Assembly (NCBI RefSeq): GCF_040954835.1
Contig: NC_090698.1
Location: forward strand, 23,185,501-23,249,500
Direction: 5' to 3'
Source: Lepisosteus oculatus
Lineage: Eukaryota > Chordata > Actinopteri > Semionotiformes > Lepisosteidae
Length of the DNA stretch: 64,000 nt
Part shown: positions 27,201 through 38,909 of the stretch, one piece after another
How the letters are laid out: each line of letters begins with the position of its first letter
Position numbering within the stretch: the first letter of the stretch is position 1
Program-made: the position numbers and the translations under genes
Notes under the pieces: generated by a model
The model's input: the letters and a program-made list of their open reading frames with translations, nothing else
Told to the model about the DNA's origin: nothing
Database searches by the model: none

Positions 27201-30200
27201 GAATCTGTGTCTAATAAAACCCAAGCAGACACAAACACGGCATGGTGTGTTATTTTGGTCTGCTGTATTATTCCTATCCTACTGTACAATCTGTGATGTG
27301 TTTTGGGAAAATCCACTGCTCACTTTAATTTGGAAGTTCTTTAGTTAGCATTTTGGAAAAACAACATGTACTGTATTAATTCTTATGAGCAGCTTGATTC
27401 ATTTACTGTAGCGTTGCTTGCCTTTTGCTTTTGTGATCACACCTTCTTTGAGCAAGATTCTCAATTTGTACTGTAAAAATAATTTTAATGGCAGGAAATC
27501 TTTCCTTTTGTGATTAGGATCCTATACAAAACATGGAACTTGAGGTTTTGGTGTTCATTTTTTTTGTCCAAAAGTGTGTGAAATCTGGAGAAGTACTGTA
27601 TTTTAATGGGCCTTCCACTGGTGATATGAGAATGGCATAAATAAAGATGCTGAAATAAGTCTGTAAAGAATGCTAGACTTGGACTTTCAAAGACCCTATG
27701 CTATTGGGTTTCTGGATTCAATCTGTTTTTGCAGGTGTTATTGCCGTTCTGACTCGGCACTTCAATGTAAAAGCAGTTCACTGACCACAGCACAAACTCA
27801 AACCAGTGTGGGAGTTAGCATGGAAACATGAGGTTTAGGCCTCGTAAAGAAAACAAATTCACATCAGAAAGACCTGAAAAAGAAAATTATTTGTTCCTTT
27901 GCTTGTAAGGCAGTCTTGAAATACATTGGGTAATAAGGGCTGACTTTAGCATCAATGCCACTTAAAGCCAGGTCTACATTGTGAATAATTACTTAGAAAG
28001 GATAGTTGCATGTTTTGCATGTTTTCACATTTGGCACATAGTGGTGATGAATCCATTCATTACAAATGCAATGGGAATCCTACTGTACTGTATATCTTTT
28101 TCTGTGCTCATAGGGCTGTTAGGTAATACTGATGCTCATTTCCTGCTCATCAGCACTACATATGATCTTGTGACCTAATGCTGGCCCTTGAAAAGACCAT
28201 GCATACCAAGGAAATACATTCTTTACATTGTCAAATAACCAGATGGAACTATTCAATTTTAAATTGTTTCACTTAAGTCTCAAATAATGTGAAAGATGTT
28301 CCCTGCAGAACTGGTGTCATCCTCTTGATGTTTACAAGTGGAAGTGGATGATTGGTATAAAACTGTTGGTGATATTCAGCAGATACATTGCTGCTCTGCA
28401 ATAAACAGCATATGTATGTTTTTTTACATAGAGTATATATAAATGTATACATCGTTTAATGAAAGGTTACAATAATTTGTAGTAAATGGCTCTTTAACAA
28501 AGTACAGTGGAAACAATAGCTTTCATCTTTAAATTTTGTGGATGCTAAAGTTATTGTTCATTAAGTCTTACATATATTTTGTTCTTTATTGAAATAGTAA
28601 TTCACAATGGTTTGGCATTAATAATAAGTATTTGGAGAGTGTATAATCTCTTGAGACAGTGCAGAGAATCCTTTCAAAATTAGTAGCAGTGTGATTACCA
28701 TGAAATGAAACTTAAATTTAGCTGCTTTATTAAATATATATTGGACTTTAATATTTTAAGAATATCGGTATCAAACAATATCATAGAATGCAGAATCAAA
28801 GAAACCTACATTTTATTAAGTTTTCAGTAGAAAAACTTGATGAAAAGTAGGAAGTATCAACAAATCCTATTTAAGTGTATGAAAACTTTTTTTAAGATGC
28901 ACTGTCAAAATGAAAAGATGACAAAGCTAGTACTGAGTATGACTTCTGTGTGTATTAACACAGTTCTGCCATTGCATTGAACTGATCATCCTGTTGTGGA
29001 ATGTTCCATCACTATTCCTGTCTCTCAGCTGTCAACGTGTTACCCCTGGACAGCCTCTGAGCATGGTGATCATTTTTAAGCAGAAAACAAACTACAATCA
29101 GTCTGCTGATGCACAGGCTATTTCTGACATTTCTAGTTCTGGACCAACTGCAGTTGATTATACAGAAGGATCAGGAGGCTGTGACAGCCTTGGATTTCCT
29201 GGTTGTGACCCTCTGCTTTCCTGGTTGTGGCCTGTCTCTCGCTGAGCCAGTTCCCTGTTTTCTCTGGAATAGCCTGCTGTTAGATGAAACAGAATATCTC
29301 ATTCTCCAGACAAAGTCTCTGAGAGAGACTGCTGATAACCTGAAGATATCTTCATTACTCAGTCAAGGCCTGGTCATCTCTTTAGTCATGTTCTGACTTG
29401 GGAACTTTATTATCCCGTGAGCAGTGCTTCTCAAACACACAATAAACTTCTCTGCTCTCACTTTAAAATGTGAATGACATTATTGCATTGAGCTGTTGTT
29501 GTAAAAGATTGTTGCATTTACTATGCATTGCCCACCAATATTCATGTGTACCCCACCAAAGGGTTTTAATCCATCTTATTTAAGTGCTTTACAGAAAGAA
29601 GGCTTGCTAAGTAATTTAAGGAAAATGGCTTAAGTTTTCAATGGAATATCACCATTATTGATTCCTGGTATCTAGGTAAATCCAGATGGTAAATTATATT
29701 AATATCTGTTAATATCATCTAATATCTAGGTATCACCACACCATTAATTTAGCTGTACAAAACACTTTCATGGCAGATCACAGATACTGTACATAGGGCA
29801 AAGCTAAGAACGATTATCCATTACAGCATGGTGGCTTTTTATTTAGGTGCTATTTATCTACTTTGAGATAGATGTGGTCAGAAAACATGTAATAAAATTA
29901 CATTGCAGTCTCATATTTGTGCTGAAAAGTATAAAACTATTTCACTTTCTTTCTAAGCAATTTAATGAGGAATTGTTTTGGTTATAATAAGGTGTCTTGA
30001 AGGTTTTAAAACTTTAATGTTTTACAGTTTATTAATGGAAATTAAATTTCCTGCCTGTGTCATTCTGTAAAGTTATAAAACAGTTAATAGTTTCCTGTTT
30101 TGTGATTGCAAAGGGTAACAGTACAGTAATTGTGTTAAGATGATACATGCTCATTATCTATGTTATCTAAAAGACAATAAATAGAATTGCTTTTTACCAG

Positions 30201-32979
30201 GGGTTGAATTGTAATATTAATCTATATGACTTGATGTGGAAACATGATCCCTAAGTGCAATTTTCAACAACATAAGATTCATGTCTATCGTTGATAGACT
30301 CTTGACCTTTGCAAAATGTTGCTTTGGAGAACAAGCTACAGATGATTAAGGCCTTCATTGGTTACGTGATAAAGCTTACCATGTGGTAGCAACTGTTGAT
30401 CATACTTTATGTAAATGAGCCCTTCAATACAAGATTTAGTATTTGCCCTTTGAAATATACAGTATGCCTTGGAATATGATAAATGAATGTGTTTACTCAC
30501 CTTAGAATTGACTTAGATATCAACAATATCCCCAGGAAAGGTTAATGATCAGTTTGTCAAGAGTACATGTTTTTTATAAATTAATTTTTAAAGGTTTTTA
30601 TTTTAACATTGAAAGGTGATAAAAGAATGAAAAATGCTCAAATTGAAGTGAGGGTTGAAAAGGGTGCCTGTGTGCTGTAAATAACTGGTTTGAGTAGCAC
30701 ATGGTCTCCTCTTTGATGCAATATTTTAAAGACCAACATGTAAGGATTGTTGGTCTTTTTGATTAAAGTATTTTAATTGATCTCCATTTTTTTGACTGCA
30801 TGTTTCACTGTCATTTTTTTCAATCAGTGGGTTATGCTTCTGTATTGACTGTTGGGAGAGTTTTGTTATTGCTCCACTAACAACATGCTCTGTTGCCAAA
30901 TTACAAGTCTGGGATGGAAGAGCGGTGTGGCTCTCATGAATAACATTGCACACTTGTGAACATCTACAGTACCATGTTTCAAGGGCTGCTGCTGCATAGC
31001 AAAGTGGATGCGAGTACTTGTACTCCAAAAGAGACTCTACCAGTCTGGCCTATCATTGTATCAAGTTTTTCTGCTTTAATATAGTTAATGATCCATTTTT
31101 TACTATGTTTTTCTAAACATGGTGAGGGTTACATACTGCGTGCTTTAGAAGTGCTGTTTTCTTGACTTCTCATTTCATTTTCTTCATATTTAGGGTGTTT
31201 ATATACAGTGTATATACAGTATAAACAGTTTTTTTTCCTTATTGTAGGTATGTTGAGAATGTTTTTTTATTCATCCTTTGATAATCCTTTCTATGGACTT
31301 TAATGTGTTTGTGCTTTGATTTATCAATTACCATGGAAATAAGCACTGAATTATTTTCATCACTTACTGTAGGAGTTGTGTCAGTAGATGGTAACAGCAA
31401 TAAATTTAAGAATAGGAATAATATAAATTACATTTTATTTAATACTGATACTGGTGGTGAATTTGGCAACATTTATATTTTTAACGTTTCTTAGTCATTG
31501 TCTTCAATAATCAGATACAAACCTCATGTTTTACAAATGGAGACAGGAAGACACTTTCAGATGGATTGTATGTCACGTAAACCTCAATATCTGTATTTGT
31601 GGTACAAGACAATGCTTCAGGTACATACAGTATGCACGTACTTGAACTTTAAATTTAGTTCCAGAAGACTTCATAAAGTTTAACCTACTGTAAAAGGCAC
31701 AAAACTATGGTGTCCTAATCAGTTCAGTTTGAGGTAGGCTAAATAATAATATCAACAGTATTTTGGTTCTACAGTAATGTTTAAAAGGTGACTCGACTAA
31801 TAAGCTCACATACTGTAGGTAGTACATTATATTCTTGGACTGGCTAGAAGTGAATTTCCAAGGTTTGTTGACTGTCAGTGTTCATTTTGTCTTGCTGCAG
31901 TGATTTAATTAGTCATCAAGGACCCCCACTGTACTGGTACATTTTTGCTGGATGTTTTGAACTCTGTTGTACAGTGTGGTCTCCATTCACCCCAGGCAGT
32001 GCAAAATTCTGGCACAGTCCTTTTCCTCTGCCCCTGCCCTCACCCCTTTTGATGTGAATATTTACAAGTAAGACATAGCTTTCGTGCAGGGGGCCAGGGA
32101 GATAAGTAGGGATGCTGGCTCAGCCAACGGCACCAGAACAGAGGAAAGAAGATGTTTACATCTATTGTTCTCTCACTTTATATTTTCTGAACACTAGTAC
32201 ATTTGGGTTTTTTTCATAGCCGTACACTGTGCAACTGTGCATGGCAGACAGATTTAATGTTTTTTTTAATTATCAAGAGAGTTTGTGTACAAGTACAAAA
32301 TATGTACTATTTTGTTCTTCTGGAAAGATTTTTGAAGGCTGGAGCTTTGTTCTTTCAAAATGATCAAATTAATTAAGTAGCAGTAGAAACCTTTTAAATT
32401 TGTCATTTTGTTTATTAGATAATAATAATTACCATTATCCAAGCTGTTAAGTCACCTGAAGCAGATAAATATCTAATATTCATATACACAGTAGATGGTA
32501 GTGTGACCTATACTTTCACAGTGAAATCCTGCTTTATTGCTAGAAATCCTGTTTTGTTATTCAACCTCAGTTCACCCACTTATTCCTGATGCCTGGCAAT
32601 TAAGCAGCAGAAAGGATTTTTTTTACTTGATTTCATTTTTTAATACTGAAAAATATTGACCTTAAAAAAAATTTAACTTTTATAATTATATATAATAATT
32701 TGGTATCCTTCAAGATGAAAAGTGTTAGGTTAATACAAGGAATTAATTTTACAGACAATTGTTTGTACATACTCTCTTCAAATTGAAAACATCTGCTTTT
32801 CAAAAAAGTTAAATAAAGTAACTCAAGTGGAAGCAGTTAATGATTGTTTGCATTGCACTCTTCTTTCTGGAAGACCCCAAAGCACATACAAAAAGGGAGT
32901 CACTTGATTCATTACTGATGACCTATACAGGAGAACAGATGGAGAAGTGAAATATTACCTAACCAATGGAATAAAAGTG

Positions 32980-33275
32980 AAATTTGAGCAGGAGACTGTG
33001 GTTAACACCTCTACCCAATTACTCTTACAATGTCATGGGATCTTTAATGACCAAGTAGCCAGGACCATGATTTAATGTCTCTTTCACAACTAGGCAGCTC
33101 CTGCTACACAACATCTTCAATCACCATACTAAGGCATTGGCGTGGGAATTCTGTTCCAAAGGGAAGAGTGCCCCTTACTGGTCCACCAATACCTAGACAT
33201 CTGGTACTACCTAGACGTTTTTCATCTCGGTATTGAATGGGTCAAACCTTGCTTGTATTCTGAGATTTGGCTACA
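32980..33275 (-). mobile_element. 5S-derived SINE (SINE3), tail part plus 5S head
   Basis: The tail part (GGGATCTTTAATGACCAAG, TTTAATGTCTCTTTC) is followed by GGTATTGAATGGGTCAAACC and CTTGCTTGTATTCTGAGATT, the reverse complement of the 5S internal promoter region. The mariner-like element starts at the next base. Confidence 0.7.
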
Positions 33276-33815
33276 TACAGGGGATGGACAAAATAACGGA
33301 ATCACTTAGCAAAAGATAAATCATATTTTGAGGTTCTAAATTGCAATTAATAATGATTCTATATGTGTTTATTATATATGCATGGTAGAATTACTGCCAA
33401 GAAAATACAAAACCATTTTATGGGACCAGGGGTCCCCTATGGTGCGAACATTCTACTTCAATATGTTATCATATTTCAAGATGTATCCGCCCTATATTAA
33501 AAGTTTCAAGAGTGAGTTTCATACACACCGGGATGAAGTCAAACACCTTTCATGGCCTACCCAATCGCCAGATCAAAACATCATTGAACCTTGATGGGAA
33601 GTTCTTGAACGTAGAGTATGGATTAGATTTCCACCTCTTTCATCTCTAAAAACTGGCTTCCGTTCTTCAAGAATGATACCATATTCTGCTAGAAACTTGC
33701 ATAGCAGTCTTACATGATGGACTGAAGCTGTTCTGAAGGCAAAGGGCAGATCAACTCCTTATTAGTTAATAATTTATTCCTATGTTGCTTTCTATTATTT
33801 TATCCTTCCCTTGTA
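33276..33815 (+). mobile_element. Internally deleted Tc1/mariner-like element
   Basis: Ends TACAGGGGATGGACAAAATA (33276) and the near-complement TATTTTATCCTTCCCTTGTA (33796-33815) form terminal inverted repeats with TA at both ends. The remaining transposase part is the C-terminal catalytic region: KHLSWPTQSPDQNIIEP, an in-frame stop, then WEVLERRVW, matching the WPxQSPDLNxIExxW motif around the last acidic residue. At about 540 bp most of the transposase is missing. It lies exactly next to a 5S-derived SINE fragment. Confidence 0.85.
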
Positions 33816-34372
33816 GCACCTTCATTTAAGACATTGTGAAAAATAATTTCAATAAAAAACGTAATGAGAATGAGTTGACCCAGTCTCGAACGTTAAGGAT
33901 TCACTAGTGAAAGTGGTTCTGGAGATGGATTATTGGAGGTCACCAGGGGTTATGCTGTAAGCACTTCTCAAAACATGCATGAAAACTTTGGGGAAAAAAG
34001 GCTGATCTTAGCTCTTTTTTTGTGCTTAAACCTTCACCCCTTTTCTCATTACAAGTTAATATTAACGCGATTACTAGCGATTGGCACTTCAAGGAACAAA
34101 TATAAAAGTCCTGTGGAAGTGGTCAGCAGGTTGATGTTGTGGATGCAAAATCAGTGGGATCCTTTAACATTTTTAATAAGTGTTGAAGCTCTTCAGGGAT
34201 TTGTTTCTTTAAACATGGAAAATTTATAAAAAAAACTTGCTATGGTATAGAAGAAAATGTTTTATCACGTTGGTTTAGATTGTTATTTGAGAAATGCTCA
34301 GTAGTTTTAAAACGAAATAGATTTAGCTTAGTTTAGTCTTTTTGTGTGCTGTCAGATAGTACAGGTATGTGT

Positions 34373-34400
34373 ACGTGGACAGGTTTAGATCTGTCCACGT
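34373..34400. repeat. Perfect 10-bp hairpin
   Basis: ACGTGGACAG, eight bases of loop, then CTGTCCACGT. Contains ACGTG (E-box/HIF-type core) on both arms. Function unknown. Confidence 0.6.
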
Positions 34401-34724
34401 TTTCTCTTACCTCCAGGATGGTCTTGAATAATAAATACCTGAAACAAATGCTGAGTATACAGTAACCGCAGGGAGGCTACTGAATCTTCTTGGCCTTAGA
34501 CTTCATTTCCGCTAATGTGCTTCAGTGGGATTGTATATACTCATTTAATAATACAGGGTGACTTAGAAAAGTTCTGTAACATAAGCGAAACTGTTTGCAG
34601 TATTCAGATTGTTTATTCGCAGTCACACGTCACCTCTTGGACAAAATTATTAACTTTTTTAATAGCTCAACCTTTGCACAATCCACAACCTTTGCTCTGC
34701 AGACTAGTTCTTTTCTCTCCTTAG

Positions 34725-34760
34725 TCGTCGAAGAATAGAGCACCTGGAAGTCTCTTAAAG
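34725..34760 (+). other. Possible small non-coding exon in dab2 intron 1
   Basis: A pyrimidine-rich acceptor (TTCTTTTCTCTCCTTAG) and a strong donor (AAAG/GTACGT) bracket 36 bases. It would be an alternative 5'UTR exon. No protein evidence is possible; chance pairs of this quality do occur in introns. Confidence 0.2.
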
Positions 34761-37700
34761 GTACGTTTCCACTGATGTAAACTGATTAAGAATATATGCA
34801 GTTATGCATAAGGTGTGCTCATCCTGTTCAGAATCTTAATTCAATGTGCATAACTTTCATTGAGAACCTTGTCTCTGCATTTGTGTTCTGTGTCAATCAG
34901 AATTATGAGGAAATCATTTTTTTTCTGTAGTAATTTACACTACAGTGTGTACCTGAGATCTTTCTATATTAAAGCAAATACAGTATTTTTATATTTTACT
35001 ACTGTGATACTACAGTAGTAACAGCACAGTGCTTTTGTTAAAATGATTTAAATACTGTATTACAGTAATGTTACACATTTTAATGCAGACTAAAATATCT
35101 ATTTTTCCTTTAAGATAAGGAAAATGTTTTTATACAGTAGTGTTCTTGTGCTTGCAGCTTAGGGAACTGTATGACATGTTTACTATTAAAATTATTTTAG
35201 AAATAATTGTAGCTTTTCCTCTCGCTGTATTAAAAATAGTTTTGTACTAAAAATAGTATGGATTTTCTAACACTCACTTGGAATCTAGTCAGCAGAAATG
35301 GGAAATGATTCATAGTATAAGTATCCTGTATTATTTTTTGAGCATTTATTAAGATTGTTTGCACTTTTAAAGTAGGAGACTTTGGCTCAAGCACAACACA
35401 TTCTGGCATGTTTGTTATTTCTTGTGTGTGCTAAAGAGGTTACAAATCCAGCCCAATTAATGAGACTCATACAGTCAGTGTTTCAAAAAAATCCTTGTGA
35501 TGCCAGCCAGGGTTTTCCAATCACATGATAGCATCATGATAGCATGAGTTACTTTATTACATCCTTTACCTATGAGAGCACAGATTCCTCTGTGACCTGA
35601 GCACAGCTGTTCCCATAGGACAGCAGCTGTTACTCTTTGCTCTAATAATAGACTGACTTATTAAAGCTTTATTTTACCCTCCAATTACATGTATGGGTAT
35701 TTTAGGATTGCATGTATTGAATGACATTGTTCACTTAGGGTTGATACCCCTCAAGTGAGGAAGGTAGAATTGGAGGCTAATTATAAAACACTGTTTTTAT
35801 AATGGTACTGTAGGTCTACAGTGTAAGCCTGGAAACATTCTCAGTTCCATGATTTGCTTCATATTTATGAATGGAAAATTTTAAAGATGTTACTGGTGGG
35901 CAGCAGAGAGTTAAGAAACAGGTGCTCTATTTTGAAATATATTGATATTTTGAAAAGTATGGTTACTAAGCAATAGTATATTAAGCCTTTACCATGATGC
36001 AGAGTACTATAAATATTATATTATCCCTATGAATGAATATCTTTTGACGTGGTAATTGGTGTCATGCTCAAGCCTCTACGGTCCTGTGTTATTCAGTTCA
36101 TTTACATGCTGGTCACACCTCAATTTGTTTCCTGGACAGTCTTCTTGGGAGACTTAATTGGAGGCATAAAACAGTGGATTTTAAATTCTGGAATCAAGTT
36201 TCTATGGTGAAAGGTTCATTGAAGCAAATTTAGAAATGCAACTATTTTAAAACCTTGAAAGGAGACCAATTTGGCTCATCTCACTTGTAATAATCCGAGA
36301 ATCTCGTGTACTGTAGGTATTTCTTAATAGGTACACTGGGGTCAGCTTAAACATGATGCTTGTGCCATGTGTTTCAGACACCTGCAAGTCTTCCCAGTTT
36401 GGAAACAACAATTCTTTTCCACCTTGGCTCACTGCTACAACTCTTCGGCCAGAGCAGAGGATCTGAAGAAAGCAGACTCAGTTTTACATACGTACAAAAA
36501 TTAAATCGGTCCGTCTCATTATTTTCATTCTGCGAGTCAACAGTTCCGACATTAGAGTTACTGGTGGAGGACTGGTGCATCTCTCATCAAAAACAAGAGC
36601 CCAACAGTTTGTTCTTCAAAACCATCTAACTCTTGTGGCATTCTGCTAGATGTGCTGTGACTTACACACAACTCCAGGGCTCAGTTCTGCCTAGTTTTTT
36701 CTTCTCTTACAGAACTGTAAAATGCAAAAATCTTTAGTTTTGATGTTTTTTTGAAGTCATTTTCAGTCCTCCTTTCCTCCATGGGTGTCTATGGGAAGAC
36801 ATTTTATAATTATGCCAAACTGGCCTTTCTACTATCAACAGTGTGGTTTTGCATGGCTGGACAAACACACAAATGCACAAACATGTCAGTAGCTCCTAAG
36901 AAGAAGTTTACTCTTCTTATGGAAAATGGTTTTTGAAAGGCAAAATTTATTTTTTTTAAGCAAAGCTATACTGTACATCTTGTTCTCTTTCAGCGTTTAC
37001 AGTATATGTTCTATGGTTTTAGCAATTAATTGTATGTAGATTTCATTTTGAAGCATCTGTTTTAGCTGGTATGCGTTGATGTTCGCTCAAATTTACATGA
37101 TCCAAAAACATTTAATTGTGCTGTTTTCTCATTCTGTGCATGTTGGTTCCTCTTGCATATTTCTTTCCTTGAAAAAATAGCTGTGTAAACTAAATTTAGG
37201 ATTATGTGAACATGATAAATGTACAGAACACACAGAACTTGGCAAAACTGAACCTCACTGTGGTCTGGAGTATGTTTGTAAATATGTGGTTTAGGCTTTG
37301 GATTCTAGGTTTGAAGTACAATTTCTGCTCTGTCCTGTAGCAGCTGCAGTTATTGGAGACTTCTCTTTGAAATATGACTGCAGGAAAATACTTCTGTGCC
37401 AGCTAAGATTTAATTTATACATTCCAGGTTTGATTTAGTTTGTATATATTTTTTAATTCTGTTAGGGTCCCAATTTGCCTTTCCTTCTCCGCACAGGGGT
37501 ACCTTTTATTCATTTGACCATTGCACATTTATAAATTACACCATGTAATTATACTATCATTAAACTTTAGATATTCATATCCTGTTTCCAAATAAGTTCA
37601 TGAACCTTGTCTGTTAAGTTACATTTCCCAATGCATTCTGGAGCATGTCAGAAGAAACTTAATAGGACATAAAGGCAGCAACTTAATTGTATGTTACCCA

Positions 37701-38319
37701 GGAATACTTGATCTCGTGACTCATGCTTCCTACAGGTAAAATCATTCGGATTCAGGGCAGGTAGCATGGGTGACCAAACAATATCTCCACAACTTGGATG
37801 GTCTGTTTTTCTCAAAGTGTTTTAGCTGAGGTAAAGGTGCTGAATAAAATGCTGCAATACTCTTACAGGAGTGATTCAAAAGCCCCATTTGGGTGGTTAG
37901 TGTAGGCTTTTCTCCTGGTCAAACATACTTCCATTCTCAAATCCCTTGATGTCCTCAAGGTGTGGTGGTGCTTATGATCTCAGTGGTCAATAGATTTGAA
38001 ACTTACTGTATAACTGTCTAAATGTATTTTTTCCAGTTATATAAGAATTCTGTCTCTGATAAGTGGTTCTCACTCTATTTTCAATATCCTACACCATGTA
38101 AGGTATAATGCTATATGTTAGTGATACCGTATTACCATTTTATCACTCTGGAGCCTTTTCACTGTGATTTCATTATTTCACTTATCTACTCAGCCTTATT
38201 TCCAGATTTGTTTAATCAATATTCCCAAATCATTACAAATTGCTATAATCTTCTTTGAAAGTTTTTTGAATAAAATTGCAGTAATGAGTCGGCTTTATCC
38301 ACATAACTAGAATGTTGGC

Positions 38320-38545
38320 TACACAATTATGTGTGTCTCCTGTTTTCTCTTAATTGGCCCTAAACTTGATTTCCACTTTTGTCCTTTGGGTCTTTGTGTT
38401 GCTGCTGAACTTAAATAATTGAGTTGACTCAGCCAGTGCTGCTCAGGATTTTGAATACCTGAATCAAATTCCCACATAATCTTTTCATGTCCCAGACTAA
38501 AAATATTCAATTCCCTTTTGTACGTCTGGGTATGGTATTCCCTTC
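38320..38545 (-). mobile_element. LINE ORF2 C-terminal fragment
   Basis: The minus strand translates in part to MKRLCGNLIQVFKIL, resembling the RRLRGDLIxxFKIL motif near the C-terminus of fish LINE reverse-transcriptase proteins. Stops interrupt it. It lies just upstream of the exon with the dab2 start codon. Confidence 0.55.
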
Positions 38546-38576
38546 AGATCTGGAATTGGCCTGGTTCGTGTTGGCG

Positions 38577-38585
38577 TATATAAAG
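38577..38585 (+). promoter_or_regulatory. TATA box, possible internal dab2 promoter
   Basis: TATATAAAG lies about 140 bases upstream of the exon that holds the start codon. A start near 38610 would give a transcript whose first exon includes the coding start without splicing at 38714. This is only a motif match. Confidence 0.25.
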
Positions 38586-38714
38586 GTGATTGTTCTGTGC
38601 GTCTGGCATACAAGGCCGCATAGTGAAAGTCTAATGCTCATTAATCTAAAGATAATAAAGCCGTGCAGTGGCTGAGCATTTAACCAATCGCCTTTTTCCA
38701 CTGTGTCCCCACAG

Positions 38715-38909
38715 GCTCCATTGAGTATGTGTCGCTGCTGAGGTCTGCTGCTTGCAACAACGTTCTAGAGGAGCTGCTTTTCATTTAGACACGTCTGTGC
38801 ATTGTGTGAGGCTGGCCTTCAATCATGTCGACAGAAGTGGAGACAAATGCAAACAACCAGGCAGATCTGGCTGCTGTGAAGACTCCATCTAAAAAGGAAA
38901 AGAAGAAAG
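38715..38909 (+). CDS. dab2: dab2 first coding exon (110 nt 5'UTR plus codons 1-28)
   Basis: The exon follows a good acceptor (CTGTGTCCCCACAG ending 38714) and ends at a GTAAGG donor at 38910. The 5'UTR part contains a five-codon upstream ORF (ATG at 38727, stop at 38739-38741). The main ATG at 38825 starts [12 protein letters not shown] and runs to SKKEKKK, closely matching human DAB2. It leaves phase 1. The existence of an acceptor implies at least one more upstream non-coding exon, unless transcription starts inside the exon. Confidence 0.9.

Larger units (their letters stand above)
24215..38714 (+). other. Probable dab2 intron 1
   Basis: 14.5 kb without recognisable coding exons. It contains the 5S-SINE fragment plus mariner-like element (32980-33815), a LINE fragment (38320-38545), a short hairpin (34373-34400) and a possible micro-exon (34725). 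Stretches such as 27700-27840 and 36360-36620 look less AT-biased and might be regulatory, but I see no decisive motif. Confidence 0.4.

Noticed and set aside
28994..29396. Two overlapping frames of 83 and 95 codons
   Set aside because: They overlap in different frames, lack motifs, and the sequence around CTTGGATTTCCTGGTTGTGA repeats itself. Likely a decayed element or chance.
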